Counted from the first letter of the stretch, positions 1 through 8,108 are shown. The stretch is 13,542 nucleotides of DNA from Actinomycetes bacterium (GCA_023432565.1 JAEYUL010000105.1:1-13542); one strand, 5' to 3'. Numbers and translations are program-made. The notes: a model not told the origin generated them from the letters alone.

Positions 1-1118
1 GTGGTCGCCGCCGCGGCCGGGTCGGGCGACGAGGCCGCACCGGCAGGTGCACCCGGTGCAGCGGCCGCTCCGGCACCGGGCCGGCGCACGGGCACCCGAG
101 GCGGCACGGAACCGACGGGCGGCGCGACGGCGGTCGCACCGAACGCCGACGTGCGCAACGGCGCCGCGGGGGGCGGGGTGCCAGGACGGTTCACGGCAGG
201 GGAGGGGGTCTGCTCGTCGAAGACGTCGCGGACGGACTGGCGCTGGACCCGGATCGGGGCGGTGTTCTGCAGGTCGTCCTCGGGCGTGGCCTCGCGCATC
301 ACGGGGGTGGCCGCGGCGTCCGGCTCGGCGACGGCCGGTGCACTCTCGGTGCGGATCGCACCCCAGGGCTCGAGCTCGCGAACGAGGTCCCCGGGCGTGT
401 GCGGGCCGTCGTCGTGCGGGCCGAGGGTCACGGTGCACAGCGTGTCGAGGTCGTTCGGCACGTCGGGGACGAGCTCGGCGGGTGGCACGGCCACGCCCGC
501 CGACGCCGGGGCGCTGGGGACGCCGGGCGCGATCGCGTCCGACGACGACGCGGGCCAACGTCCGGTGAGGGCGGTGTAGAGCAGCCGGACGAGGTCGACC
601 GCGTCGCGCCGGCTCGTGGTCCGGGCGTCGCCGCCGGCGGTGCCCATGACCGTGGCGTCGATGCCGAGGCCGGTGAGCAGGACCCGCCCGGGTCCGACGA
701 CGCGCAGCGCGCGCGGCCGCAGGGCCAGGTGGTGCAGCCCGCGCCGACGAGCGACCTCGAGGGCGGTCGCGGCCTCGCCGATCAGCGCGCGCGCCTGGTC
801 GGCCGTCAGCGGGCCGTCGGCCAGCAGGTCGGCGAGGGTGGGACCGCTGACGTCCTCGGTGACGACGTAGCCGATGCTGCCGTGCATGCCGACGTCCAGG
901 ACGCGCGTGAGCCGCGGGTCGGAGACCAGCGCCGCGCGACGGGCGCCGTCGAGCGCCGACGAGACGTCACCCGTGGACAGCACGAGCGCGCGCACCGGCC
1001 GGTCGAGGATCTGGTCGGTCGCCTGCCAGACCGACACCCCGGGCACGTCCGAGATGCCCTGCTCGAGCACCCGGTACCTGCCTGACAGCTCCGTGCCAGG
1101 GCCGACCACCTCGCTCAC
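1..1118 (-). CDS. Pseudokinase (degenerate Ser/Thr protein kinase-like protein), C-terminus cut by window edge
   Basis: The reading frame starts at GTG 1118, with GGAGG five bases upstream, and is open to the window edge (372 codons). The fold order is that of a Hanks-type kinase: an N-lobe beginning GRYRVLEQG (residues 13-21), a C-lobe segment DLVRLLYTALTGRWP like helix F, and a C-lobe end near LVRELEPWG. The catalytic residues are missing. The beta-3 lysine position reads RPVRALVL (40-47), the HRD/catalytic loop reads LHHLALRPRAL (128-138), and the DFG motif reads TGLG (149-152). I therefore call it a pseudokinase. A Pro/Ala-rich low-complexity tail follows. It lies 142 bases downstream of murJ on the same strand. 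In M. tuberculosis a pseudokinase domain is fused to MviN/MurJ and recruits an FHA protein after PknB phosphorylation; a similar scaffold role here is inference. Annotation pipelines would probably call it a protein kinase family protein. Confidence 0.85.
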   Translation of the reverse strand, partial: MSEVVGPGTELSGRYRVLEQGISDVPGVSVWQATDQILDRPVRALVLSTGDVSSALDGARRAALVSDPRLTRVLDVGMHGSIGYVVTEDVSGPTLADLLADGPLTADQARALIGEAATALEVARRRGLHHLALRPRALRVVGPGRVLLTGLGIDATVMGTAGGDARTTSRRDAVDLVRLLYTALTGRWPASSSDAIAPGVPSAPASAGVAVPPAELVPDVPNDLDTLCTVTLGPHDDGPHTPGDLVRELEPWGAIRTESAPAVAEPDAAATPVMREATPEDDLQNTAPIRVQRQSVRDVFDEQTPSPAVNRPGTPPPAAPLRTSAFGATAVAPPVGSVPPRVPVRRPGAGAAAAPGAPAGAASSPDPAAAAT

Positions 1119-1260
1119 CTGCACCTCCGTGCGCAACGTCGTCCACCGTCGTCGTCCGACGAACCGGCAGGCGGCCCGACGGACCGTCCCTGCGGCCGCC
1201 GCGCCCGGCCCGGGCATGGTCCGGCGCGCGCCGGGCTCCGAGCGACCGTCTGCCAGCACT
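1119..1260. other. Intergenic gap between murJ and pseudokinase with GC-rich palindromes
   Basis: This 142-base gap carries GCCCGGCCCGGGC (1203-1215) and CCGGCGCGCGCCGG (1221-1234), both perfect palindromes 27 to 58 bases past the murJ stop in the direction of transcription. They could act as a weak or Rho-assisted terminator or as an attenuating structure. There is no T-run, so an intrinsic terminator is not supported. I see no convincing -35/-10 pair for the pseudokinase. Its ribosome binding site GGAGG lies at 1124-1128 on the minus strand. Confidence 0.35.
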
Positions 1261-3303
1261 CTAGACGGGCCCACCATCACTGTCCGACCCGTCGGGGGTC
1301 TCGTCGTCGGCGCCCGGCCACAGCGAGGTCGGGCGGCTCGGCCGGTACAGGGGGTGACCGGGCGGGTAGTGCGGACGTGACCGGTGCGTCCTGGGGGCGC
1401 GCGGCGGCGCGGGCAGCGACGGGGCGAGCGGCGCGGCACCGGGAGGCGTGGGCTCCGGGACCTCCTGGGGGGAGCTGTCCGGCCACGCCGCCCACGGCGT
1501 CATCGGGTAGTGCGGCGACGAGGTCGCGCGACGCGGCGCCCGACGAGTCGGGTCGGCGGTCGACTCGTCGCCCGCCTCCTCGGCCGGCGCCTGTGCGTCC
1601 GTGGGGCGGACCGCCGCGCGCCCGGACGGTGCCAGGAGCCGCACGAGCGGCCGCAGGGGTCCGATCCGGGACAGGCGCGGCAGGATCGGGCGCAGCAGGT
1701 CGTCGAGCTCCCGCACCCGCAGCGCTCGCAGCAGCGCGACGTACACGACGGCCATCACCGAGCCGATGACCACGCACTCCAGCAGCGCGGGCAGGATCCC
1801 GCCGGGCAGCAGCGCCTCGGCCCCGAGCAGCAGAACCAGCCCGACGACGACGGCCACGACCGCGGCGAGGGTGGCGCGCAGGTGCAGTCGCAGCACGCGC
1901 CCGCCGTCCACGCCGTGCAGCCGTTGGTGCAGGTGGCGCAGTCCGACGATCGCGCCGACGAGGTACGACAGGCTCATCGCCAGGCCGACGCCGACGACCC
2001 ACGCCGTCGCGGGCAGCACGACACGCGCGAGCAGGGCACCCGCCACGACCACGACGGCCATGACGACCTGCACGGGCACCATCGCGCGGGTGTCCTCGTA
2101 CGCGAAGTACACGCGCTGGCAGATCGACCAGGCACCGAACGCGGGGAGTCCGATGATCATCGCGATCACGACCTGCGCGACGGCGGAGGTCGTGCCCGCG
2201 CTCGCGGCGGGCAGGATCAGGCGCGTGACGGGGATGGCCAGGACGGCGATGACCGCGGCGGCCAGCACCGTGAACACGCCGACGACGCGCAGCCCGTAGG
2301 ACAGCGACGCCCGCACGGCGCGGGTGTCCTGGTCGTGGGCCTGCTCGGACAGGCGCGTGAACATCGCGGTGGCCAGCGAGACCGTCACGAGCGAGTGCGG
2401 CAGCATGAAGATGAGGAACGCGGCGTCGTACGCGGCGTTCGAGGCGACGTCCGTGGCGCCGTCGGCAGCACCCGGCGCCTGGGACACGACCCGCGAGACG
2501 AAGACGTAGCCGAGCTGACCCACGGCGAGGCCGACCAGCGTCCAGGTCGCGACCGTGCCGGCCCGGCCCAGCCCCGAGCCGCGCAGCCCCCAGCGCGGCC
2601 GGTAGCGCACTCCGGCGGCACGCAGCGACGGGAACAGCACGAGCGCCTGCGCCATGACCCCGAGCGTCGCGGAACCGGCGAGCAGCAGGACCTGCGTCGA
2701 GCCCCACGCCGTCGCGCTCTTGAGGCCGGACTCCGGCACCGCACCGAACGCGACGATGAACGCCAGGAAGCCCAGGATCGAGACGACGTTGTTGACGACG
2801 GGCGCCCACATGTACGGGCCGAAGGAGTTGCGGGCGTTGAGCACCTGGCCGAGCAGCGCGTACATCCCGTAGAAGAAGACCTGCGGCACGCACCAGTAGG
2901 CGAACGTCACCGCGAGGTCCATCTGCGCCTGGCTGGACGCGTCCGCGTACAGGCGCACGAGCAGCGGCGCCGCCAGGGTCAGGACGAGCGTCAGGCCCGC
3001 CAGGACGACGAACCCGAACGTCAGCAGCCGGTCGACGTAGTGCTGGCCACGGTCGCTCTTGTACGCACGCACGACCTGCGGCACGAGCACCGCGTTGAGC
3101 ACACCGCCGACGAGCAGCATGTACATGACGTTCGGCAGCTTGTTGGCCACCGCGAACGCGTCGGCGGCCTGGCCGGTGGCACCGATCGCCGCGAACAGCA
3201 CCATCGAGCGCAGCAGCCCGAGCAGGCGCGAGACGGCCGTGCCGGACGCCATGAGCGCGGCTCCGCGCCGCAGGCGCCCGTCGTCCTCCGGTGCGGTGGT
3301 CAT
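1261..3303 (-). CDS. murJ: Lipid II flippase MurJ (MviN family) with long proline-rich C-terminal tail
   Basis: This 680-residue integral membrane protein belongs to the MOP superfamily and moves lipid II across the plasma membrane for peptidoglycan synthesis. The N-terminal family signature is clear: SRLLGLLRS (25-33), then DAFAVANKLPN (48-58) and MLLVGGVLNAVLVP. The arginines of TM1 and the KLPN turn are typical. Hydrophobic segments continue to about residue 530, as expected for the 14-helix family. The last roughly 144 residues (from about 537) form a Pro/Arg/Ser-rich cytoplasmic tail with no recognisable domain. In mycobacteria this is where the pseudokinase domain is fused. The ATG start overlaps the upstream stop as ATGA (3300-3303), with GAGGA (3307-3311) as ribosome binding site inside the upstream gene, so translation is probably coupled. 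The stop is TAG. Confidence 0.95.
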   Translation of the reverse strand: MTTAPEDDGRLRRGAALMASGTAVSRLLGLLRSMVLFAAIGATGQAADAFAVANKLPNVMYMLLVGGVLNAVLVPQVVRAYKSDRGQHYVDRLLTFGFVVLAGLTLVLTLAAPLLVRLYADASSQAQMDLAVTFAYWCVPQVFFYGMYALLGQVLNARNSFGPYMWAPVVNNVVSILGFLAFIVAFGAVPESGLKSATAWGSTQVLLLAGSATLGVMAQALVLFPSLRAAGVRYRPRWGLRGSGLGRAGTVATWTLVGLAVGQLGYVFVSRVVSQAPGAADGATDVASNAAYDAAFLIFMLPHSLVTVSLATAMFTRLSEQAHDQDTRAVRASLSYGLRVVGVFTVLAAAVIAVLAIPVTRLILPAASAGTTSAVAQVVIAMIIGLPAFGAWSICQRVYFAYEDTRAMVPVQVVMAVVVVAGALLARVVLPATAWVVGVGLAMSLSYLVGAIVGLRHLHQRLHGVDGGRVLRLHLRATLAAVVAVVVGLVLLLGAEALLPGGILPALLECVVIGSVMAVVYVALLRALRVRELDDLLRPILPRLSRIGPLRPLVRLLAPSGRAAVRPTDAQAPAEEAGDESTADPTRRAPRRATSSPHYPMTPWAAWPDSSPQEVPEPTPPGAAPLAPSLPAPPRAPRTHRSRPHYPPGHPLYRPSRPTSLWPGADDETPDGSDSDGGPV

Positions 3304-5561
3304 CGGTCCTCGTCGTCGTCGAGGTGACGCGCACCGTCCGGGGTGCCGTCCGACGAGGAGGTCGTCTCGGGTGCGGCCTCCGGGACCGGGTCGGTGGGGG
3401 TGCCACCCAGCACGGGCAGGCTCACGGGCGCGTCCGCCTCGGCGACCGTCCGCGCACCGCGGCGTGCGCTCTGGCCGCGGCGCACGGTGCGCGCGATGCC
3501 GAGCGCCAGGCCGAGAGCCAGCAGGATGCCGACGACGATGGTGCCCACCGACTCGATGGTGGGCGACAGCCGCGCGGAGAACGCGATCGGCTCGGCGACG
3601 TCCTGACCCGACGGGCCGACGAGCGCGACCTCGACCACCACGTCGCAGTTGGCGTGCGCGACGAGCGGCACGGTGATCGCGGTGTCACCGGGGTCGAGGA
3701 TCGGCGTCTCGAACGCGCCGACGGACAGGCACGGCTTGCGCGGGTCGACGACGAGGTCGGCGCGCGCCGGGACGGGCAGGTCGTTGCGCACGGTCAGGCG
3801 CAGGTCGCTCGTCGTCGCGATGACGTTGAGGTCGCTCGTCGCCACGATCGACAGACCCTCGGTGCGCTCGCGGACCTGCGCGACCGTCTGGCGCACGAGC
3901 TCGGCGCGCGCCTTGGGCTGCTCGCGCCAGGCGACGGCCAGGGGCGCGAGGATCTGGTCGTCGATGCCGGCGAGGTAGGCCTCCGGGTCGTCGAGGACCT
4001 CGGCGAACGAGCGCGCGGACTCGCGCGCGTCGGCGAGGGCGGTCACCCCGGCCACGCTGAGCTCGTTCTTCCCGGTCTTGACTGCGGGCGCGCGCTGCAC
4101 GGGCACGCTCGAGGAGCCGGTGAGGACCGTCGACAACGGCACCGTCGTGGCCCACGGCGAGGCGCGCACCGCGTCGAGCACCGCCGCGAGCGACTCGCGG
4201 CTCGGTGCGTCGTCGCGCTCCGGTGCGATGACCACACCCGCCGGCAGCGTGGTGGCGCGGGCGACGATCGCGAGGTCGGCGAGCGCACGCTGCGCCTTGC
4301 TCGCGGGCGTCGACTGCGCGGCGCTCTCGGTGACGAGCGTCGTGAGGACGGCGTCGGGCACGATCGTCGGCACGTCACCGGAGGACGTGGAGACCAGCTG
4401 CAGCGCCTCGGACCAGCCCTGGTCGGGCTGGGGACCGGCCACCATCGCCGCGGCACGCGCGGGCCGCACGCCCTCGACGGTGCGGGTGTCGGGCGTGCCG
4501 GCGTCGGCGGCCCACAGCAGCACCGCCGACTCGTCGAGGTCCTCGATGCCGCGCGCGTGGTCCACCGCGACGCGCAGCAGCTCGCCCTGGTCCGCGCGCT
4601 GGACGGCCGCGACGTCCGGGTCCGCCCACGGCAGCACGTACGTCTCGTGCTGCTCGATCGCGGTGCGCAGCCGCTCGGCGAAGCGTTGCGCGGAGGCGCT
4701 GCCCGAGTCGGCCTCCGCGAGCAGCGACGGGTCGACGGTCAGCGCGATCGTGTCGTCGGCGTTCGTCGCGGCGAGCATCCGCAGCAGGCGGCCGCCCTCC
4801 GACGTGAGACTGTCGAGGTCCTTCGTCGCGCTCGTGGCGGCGGTCGTCGCCGCCGACTGCGCCGACGCGGTGCCCTCGGTGCCGGTCGGCTCGGGGGTGG
4901 GCTGCGCCGACTCGTCGTCGACGGTGCGGGGGACCGGCGCGGTCGCGGGGCCGACGAACGGCAGGACGACGGAGACGGGTACCTGCGGCGGGTCGTCGTC
5001 GGCCGTGCTCCACAGCACGTACGAGCGCGTGAGGCCGAGCCGCTCGCCGCGCGCGCTGACGCCGACGGCCATGCCGCGCGGCCCCCAGAGCCCGGGCAGG
5101 TCGGAGAGCCGGACACGGTCGGCGGGCACGGTCAGCGTCAGGGTGCGCGTGCCGCGCGGTGCGAGGGTGCCCTCGAGCGGCTGGGACAGGGCGACGTCGC
5201 CCGCGGGATCGCGCAGCCCTCGCTGCGCCCACTCGGCCACCTCGTCGCGGGTGAACATCCGGAAGCGGTTGAGGTACACGGTGACGCCGGCTTCCTCGAT
5301 CGGCGCGTCGGTGCCGTTGGTGACGGTCACGGAGATCTGCAGGTCCTGGCCGGGCTGCAGGACCTGCGGTGCGATCGACACGATGCGCACGGTGACCGGG
5401 GTCTGGTCGACGGCGCCGAGCGCGGCCGGGACGACGGGGCGCACGGGGTCGGCGGCGCGGGCCGGGGCGGGTACGACGAGCGCGAGCAGCAGCGTCGCGA
5501 GCACGACGGCTGCCCGGGCGAGGGTCGCGCTCAGCACCGGGCGCGTGGCGCGCTCGGTCAT
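3300..5561 (-). CDS. DUF6049-type secreted, C-terminally membrane-anchored protein (Rv3909-like by position)
   Basis: The protein has 753 residues. It has a Sec signal peptide (basic start, hydrophobic core about 17-33, likely cleavage after ARA at 36), a large extracytoplasmic region, one hydrophobic helix near residues 672-690 (VVGILLALGLALGIA) followed by RTVRRG, and an acidic cytoplasmic tail of about 63 residues ending DDDEDR. The first domain begins VTVRIVSIAPQVLQPGQDLQ and looks like a beta-sandwich. A Thr/Ala/Ser-rich linker follows around 215-240, and a second domain contains SLTSEGGRLLRML. I chose ATG 5561 because it overlaps the Nudix stop as ATGA and is directly followed by the signal peptide. 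The frame stays open upstream but there it shadows the Nudix gene. The position between mutT4-like and murJ genes matches Rv3909. Function is unknown; a role with MurJ at the cell envelope is inferred from the conserved, translationally coupled order. Confidence 0.85.
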   Translation of the reverse strand: MTERATRPVLSATLARAAVVLATLLLALVVPAPARAADPVRPVVPAALGAVDQTPVTVRIVSIAPQVLQPGQDLQISVTVTNGTDAPIEEAGVTVYLNRFRMFTRDEVAEWAQRGLRDPAGDVALSQPLEGTLAPRGTRTLTLTVPADRVRLSDLPGLWGPRGMAVGVSARGERLGLTRSYVLWSTADDDPPQVPVSVVLPFVGPATAPVPRTVDDESAQPTPEPTGTEGTASAQSAATTAATSATKDLDSLTSEGGRLLRMLAATNADDTIALTVDPSLLAEADSGSASAQRFAERLRTAIEQHETYVLPWADPDVAAVQRADQGELLRVAVDHARGIEDLDESAVLLWAADAGTPDTRTVEGVRPARAAAMVAGPQPDQGWSEALQLVSTSSGDVPTIVPDAVLTTLVTESAAQSTPASKAQRALADLAIVARATTLPAGVVIAPERDDAPSRESLAAVLDAVRASPWATTVPLSTVLTGSSSVPVQRAPAVKTGKNELSVAGVTALADARESARSFAEVLDDPEAYLAGIDDQILAPLAVAWREQPKARAELVRQTVAQVRERTEGLSIVATSDLNVIATTSDLRLTVRNDLPVPARADLVVDPRKPCLSVGAFETPILDPGDTAITVPLVAHANCDVVVEVALVGPSGQDVAEPIAFSARLSPTIESVGTIVVGILLALGLALGIARTVRRGQSARRGARTVAEADAPVSLPVLGGTPTDPVPEAAPETTSSSDGTPDGARHLDDDEDR

Positions 5562-6124
5562 GCCTCGCCGACGAGCACGACGAGCGCGGCCTCGGCGAGG
5601 CGCCGCTCGTTGGGGTACGCAAGCCGGTCCGGCAGCACCGAGACGGGCACCCATGCCGCGTCCTCGGCCTCGCCGTCCGGGTCTCCCTCGACGGACAGCG
5701 AACCGCCGACCGCGCCGAGCAGGAAGTGGTGCACCACCTTGTGGACCCGGCGGTCGTCGCCCGAGAACCAGTAGTCGATGACGCCGAGCCGCCGCAGCAC
5801 CTGCCCGCGGATGCCGGTCTCCTCCGCGATCTCGCGGACGGCGGCCTCCTCGGGCGTCTCCTCGCCCTCGAGGTGGCCCTTCGGCAGGCACCACTCGAGC
5901 CGGCCGCCGCGGTTGCGGCGCGCGATGATCGCGGCGTGGTAGACGCCGTCGCGCAGCTGCACGACGAGCCCGCCTGCGGACGTCTCGTCGACGACGGGCA
6001 GCGGCGGGCCGGCCTGACTCGCCGCCGGGCGCTCGGTGGGGACGGGGCGCGGCACACGCAGCCGGTGCCCGCCCGGCGGCGCCGGGACGCCCCGCGAGGG
6101 GGACGGGTGCGCGGCGCCGGACAT
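5558..6124 (-). CDS. Nudix hydrolase (MutT-like; positional counterpart of M. tuberculosis MutT4)
   Basis: This 188-residue protein has a perfect Nudix box at residues 83-105 (G-x5-E-x7-REIAEETGI), preceded by WCLPKGHLEGEE. The box binds Mg2+ for hydrolysis of nucleoside diphosphate-linked substrates. The N-terminal ~45 residues are Pro/Arg-rich and probably disordered; the Nudix fold starts near ETSAGGLVVQL (47). The substrate cannot be told from sequence; candidates are oxidised nucleotides or other NDP-X compounds. I chose ATG 6124 because TACAGT, a good -10 hexamer, ends 7 bases before it and no Shine-Dalgarno is visible, which fits a leaderless mRNA. GTG 6133 in the same frame is an alternative. 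It is the first gene of the Nudix / DUF6049 / murJ operon and its stop overlaps the next start by four bases. The gene order equals Rv3908-Rv3909-Rv3910. Confidence 0.9.
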   Translation of the reverse strand: MSGAAHPSPSRGVPAPPGGHRLRVPRPVPTERPAASQAGPPLPVVDETSAGGLVVQLRDGVYHAAIIARRNRGGRLEWCLPKGHLEGEETPEEAAVREIAEETGIRGQVLRRLGVIDYWFSGDDRRVHKVVHHFLLGAVGGSLSVEGDPDGEAEDAAWVPVSVLPDRLAYPNERRLAEAALVVLVGEA

Positions 6125-6215
6125 GCGTGCCACTGTAACGACTTGCCCGGGGGAGCCCGAACCTGTGAGGCCCGCCGCGGGTCGACCGTGCGGGGGTCCA
6201 CCTAGAATCGGGCGG
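6125..6215. promoter_or_regulatory. Divergent promoter region with two leaderless-type -10 elements
   Basis: On the minus strand TACAGT (6132-6137) ends 7 bases before the Nudix ATG. On the plus strand TAGAAT (6203-6208) ends 7 bases before the pcnA GTG. Both fit the actinobacterial -10 consensus TANNNT, and the spacing would place the transcription start at or next to the start codon. No convincing TTGAC-type -35 is seen; weak candidates are GTCGAC (6181-6186) for pcnA and TTCGGG for the Nudix operon. Neither gene has a clear Shine-Dalgarno sequence. Confidence 0.6.
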
Positions 6216-7688
6216 GTGCCGGACCAGACCCCCTCCTTGCTCGCGCTGCAGAAGCGTGCGATCGGCGTGCTCGCCGCGCTCCCGGCGGACGCCCTGGCCC
6301 TCGGGGAGCTGTTCCGGGACGCCGGCCACGAGCTCGCGCTCGTCGGAGGGCCCGTGCGGGACGCGTTCCTGGGCCGGGCGTCGTCGGACCTGGACTTCGC
6401 GACGTCCGCGACGCCCGACGAGACCGAGGCGATCCTCGCGCGGTGGGGCGACGCGCACTGGGACATGGGCCGCGAGTTCGGCACGATCGGGGCGCGCAGG
6501 TTCGGGGCGCGGCACGGCGGCGGCCCGGACGTCGTCGTCGAGGTCACCACGTACCGCACGGACGCGTACGACCCGTCGTCGCGCAAGCCCGATGTGGTCT
6601 TCGGCGACACGCTCGAGGGGGACCTGTCCCGGCGGGACTTCACGGTGAACTCGATGGCGGTACGCCTGCCCGAGCTGACGTTCGTCGACCCGTTCGACGG
6701 GCTCGCCGACCTGGCGGCTCGCGTGCTGCGCACCCCGGTGGACCCGCAGCAGTCGTTCGACGACGACCCGCTGCGCATGATGCGCGCGGCCCGGTTCGCC
6801 GCTCAGCTCGGCTTCACGGTCGACGACCGGGCGCGCGCGGCGATCGTCGAGCAGGCCGAGCGCATCTCGATCGTGTCGGCGGAGCGCGTGCGCGACGAGC
6901 TGGTCAAGCTCCTGCTCGCACGCCAGCCGCGGCTCGGGCTGCAGGTGCTGGTCGAGACGGGACTGGCCGACCACGTGCTGCCCGAGCTGCCGGCGCTGCG
7001 CCTGGAGATCGACGAGCACCACCGCCACAAGGACGTGTACGAGCACTCGCTGATGGTGCTCGAGAAGGCGATCGCGCTCGAGACCGGGCCCGACGGCCCG
7101 GTGCCGGGCCCGGACCTGGTGCTGCGCCTGGCCGCGCTGCTGCACGACATCGGCAAGCCGCGCACCCGCCGGTTCGAGCCCGGGGGCGGGGTCTCGTTCC
7201 ACCACCACGAGATGGTCGGCGCCAAGCTCGTCGCGAAGCGCCTCAAGGAGCTGCGGTTCGACAAGGCGACCGTGCAGGCCGTCGCGCGGCTCACCGAGCT
7301 GCACCTGCGGTTCCACGGGTACGGCGAGGGCGGGTGGACCGACTCGGCCGTGCGCCGGTACGTCACGGACGCCGGACCGTTGCTGGAGCGGCTGCACCGG
7401 CTGACGCGCTCGGACTGCACCACGCGCAACGTGCGCAAGGCGCAGCGGCTGTCCGCCGCGTACGACGACCTCGAGGCGCGGATCGCGCGGCTGCAGCAGC
7501 AGGAGGAGCTGGACGCGATCCGGCCGGACCTGGACGGCACGCAGATCATGGCGATCCTCGGCCTCGAACCGGGCCGCGAGGTGGGCGAGGCGTACCGCTT
7601 CCTGCTCGCGCAGCGCATGGAGCACGGACCGCTGGGTCCGCAGCGTGCCGAGGCCGAGCTGCGCGCGTGGTGGGCCGCGCGCGAGTGA
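6216..7688 (+). CDS. pcnA: CCA-adding tRNA nucleotidyltransferase (class II poly(A) polymerase/CCA family with HD domain)
   Basis: The protein has 490 residues and adds or repairs the 3' CCA of tRNAs from CTP and ATP without a template. It shows the class II nucleotidyltransferase head LVGGPVRD (42-49) and the metal-binding DLDF (58-61, carboxylates D58 and D60), then EVTTYR (109-114), RRDFTVNSMA (139-148) and the RNA-binding/neck motif DPLRMMRAARF (184-194). A C-terminal HD domain follows with HKDVYEHSLMVLE and LLHDIGKPRTR (H310-D311), as usual for actinobacterial homologues that may also hydrolyse cyclic phosphates. GTG 6216 is chosen as start because it gives the normal family N-terminus and sits 7 bases after TAGAAT. 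The gene is divergent from the Nudix operon, as pcnA (Rv3907c) is in M. tuberculosis. It is also called cca. It ends 3 bases before the stop of the convergent lipoprotein gene. Confidence 0.95.
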   Translation: MPDQTPSLLALQKRAIGVLAALPADALALGELFRDAGHELALVGGPVRDAFLGRASSDLDFATSATPDETEAILARWGDAHWDMGREFGTIGARRFGARHGGGPDVVVEVTTYRTDAYDPSSRKPDVVFGDTLEGDLSRRDFTVNSMAVRLPELTFVDPFDGLADLAARVLRTPVDPQQSFDDDPLRMMRAARFAAQLGFTVDDRARAAIVEQAERISIVSAERVRDELVKLLLARQPRLGLQVLVETGLADHVLPELPALRLEIDEHHRHKDVYEHSLMVLEKAIALETGPDGPVPGPDLVLRLAALLHDIGKPRTRRFEPGGGVSFHHHEMVGAKLVAKRLKELRFDKATVQAVARLTELHLRFHGYGEGGWTDSAVRRYVTDAGPLLERLHRLTRSDCTTRNVRKAQRLSAAYDDLEARIARLQQQEELDAIRPDLDGTQIMAILGLEPGREVGEAYRFLLAQRMEHGPLGPQRAEAELRAWWAARE

Positions 7689-7691
7689 GGC

Positions 7692-8102
7692 TCAGCCGGG
7701 GCACACCACCGTCGCCGACGCGGTGGCCTCGGAGCTGACCCGCGTCTGCGTCCCGGAGATGCCGGAGCGCACGACCGATCCCGGGACGCCCTCGAGCTGG
7801 ATCCCGGTCGGCGTCGTGGTGGCCGTCGTCTGCGCCAGGAAGTACAGCTCGTCGCCGATGCGGACGCGCAGCGACGTCTCGCCCGAGCTCGCGGCGACCA
7901 CGACGATCTGCTCGTCGGCGGTGCCGAGCGCGCGCGGCTCGTGCGTGTCGCACGCCGCGTTGTCGACCGTCACCTCGACGCGCTGCTCACCCGAGTCGTC
8001 CACGTAGGTGACGACCGCCGACGCGGAGCCCGGTGGCGGCGACGGCGCGCATGCCACGAGCGTGACCAGGGCGAACGTGACGAGCAGGGAGGAGCGGGAC
8101 AC
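7692..8102 (-). CDS. Small secreted lipoprotein, function unknown
   Basis: The 136-residue product has a short lipoprotein signal: SRSSLLVTFALVTLVAC, with lipobox L15-V16-A17-C18 just before a Pro/Ser stretch (APSPPPGS). The mature part is rich in beta-type Val/Thr/Ser sequence and has two further cysteines, C51 and C134, which could form a disulfide. The general plan (a Cys after the first beta segment and a Cys at the very C-terminus) faintly recalls mycobacterial LpqH-like lipoproteins, but this is not a firm match. GTG 8102 is the only start that puts the signal at the N-terminus. No Shine-Dalgarno is visible; TACGGT (8109-8114, minus strand) ends 6 bases before the GTG, so the mRNA may be leaderless. 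The same frame stays open upstream through the MFS gene, but only as a shadow. The gene is convergent with pcnA across a 3-base gap. Confidence 0.8.
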   Translation of the reverse strand: MSRSSLLVTFALVTLVACAPSPPPGSASAVVTYVDDSGEQRVEVTVDNAACDTHEPRALGTADEQIVVVAASSGETSLRVRIGDELYFLAQTTATTTPTGIQLEGVPGSVVRSGISGTQTRVSSEATASATVVCPG

Positions 8103-8108
8103 AGCCGC

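Noticed and set aside
1..1118. Active serine/threonine kinase
   Set aside because: The catalytic Lys, HRD Asp and DFG Asp positions are all replaced, so only a pseudokinase call is supported.
1384..3327. A 647-codon plus-strand open frame opposite murJ
   Set aside because: It is antisense to an unmistakable MurJ. The sequence is Arg/Gln/Asp/His low-complexity typical of GC-rich shadows.
3291..5774. An 827-codon plus-strand open frame opposite the DUF6049-type gene
   Set aside because: Its composition is Arg/Asp/Gly/His-rich antisense of a real gene, with no domain, ribosome site or sensible start.
3300..7625. A 1441-codon open frame on the minus strand covering pcnA, Nudix and DUF6049 regions
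   Set aside because: Only the part from ATG 5561 has a signal peptide and sensible composition. The rest is antisense or out of frame to pcnA and the Nudix gene and stays open because of GC bias.
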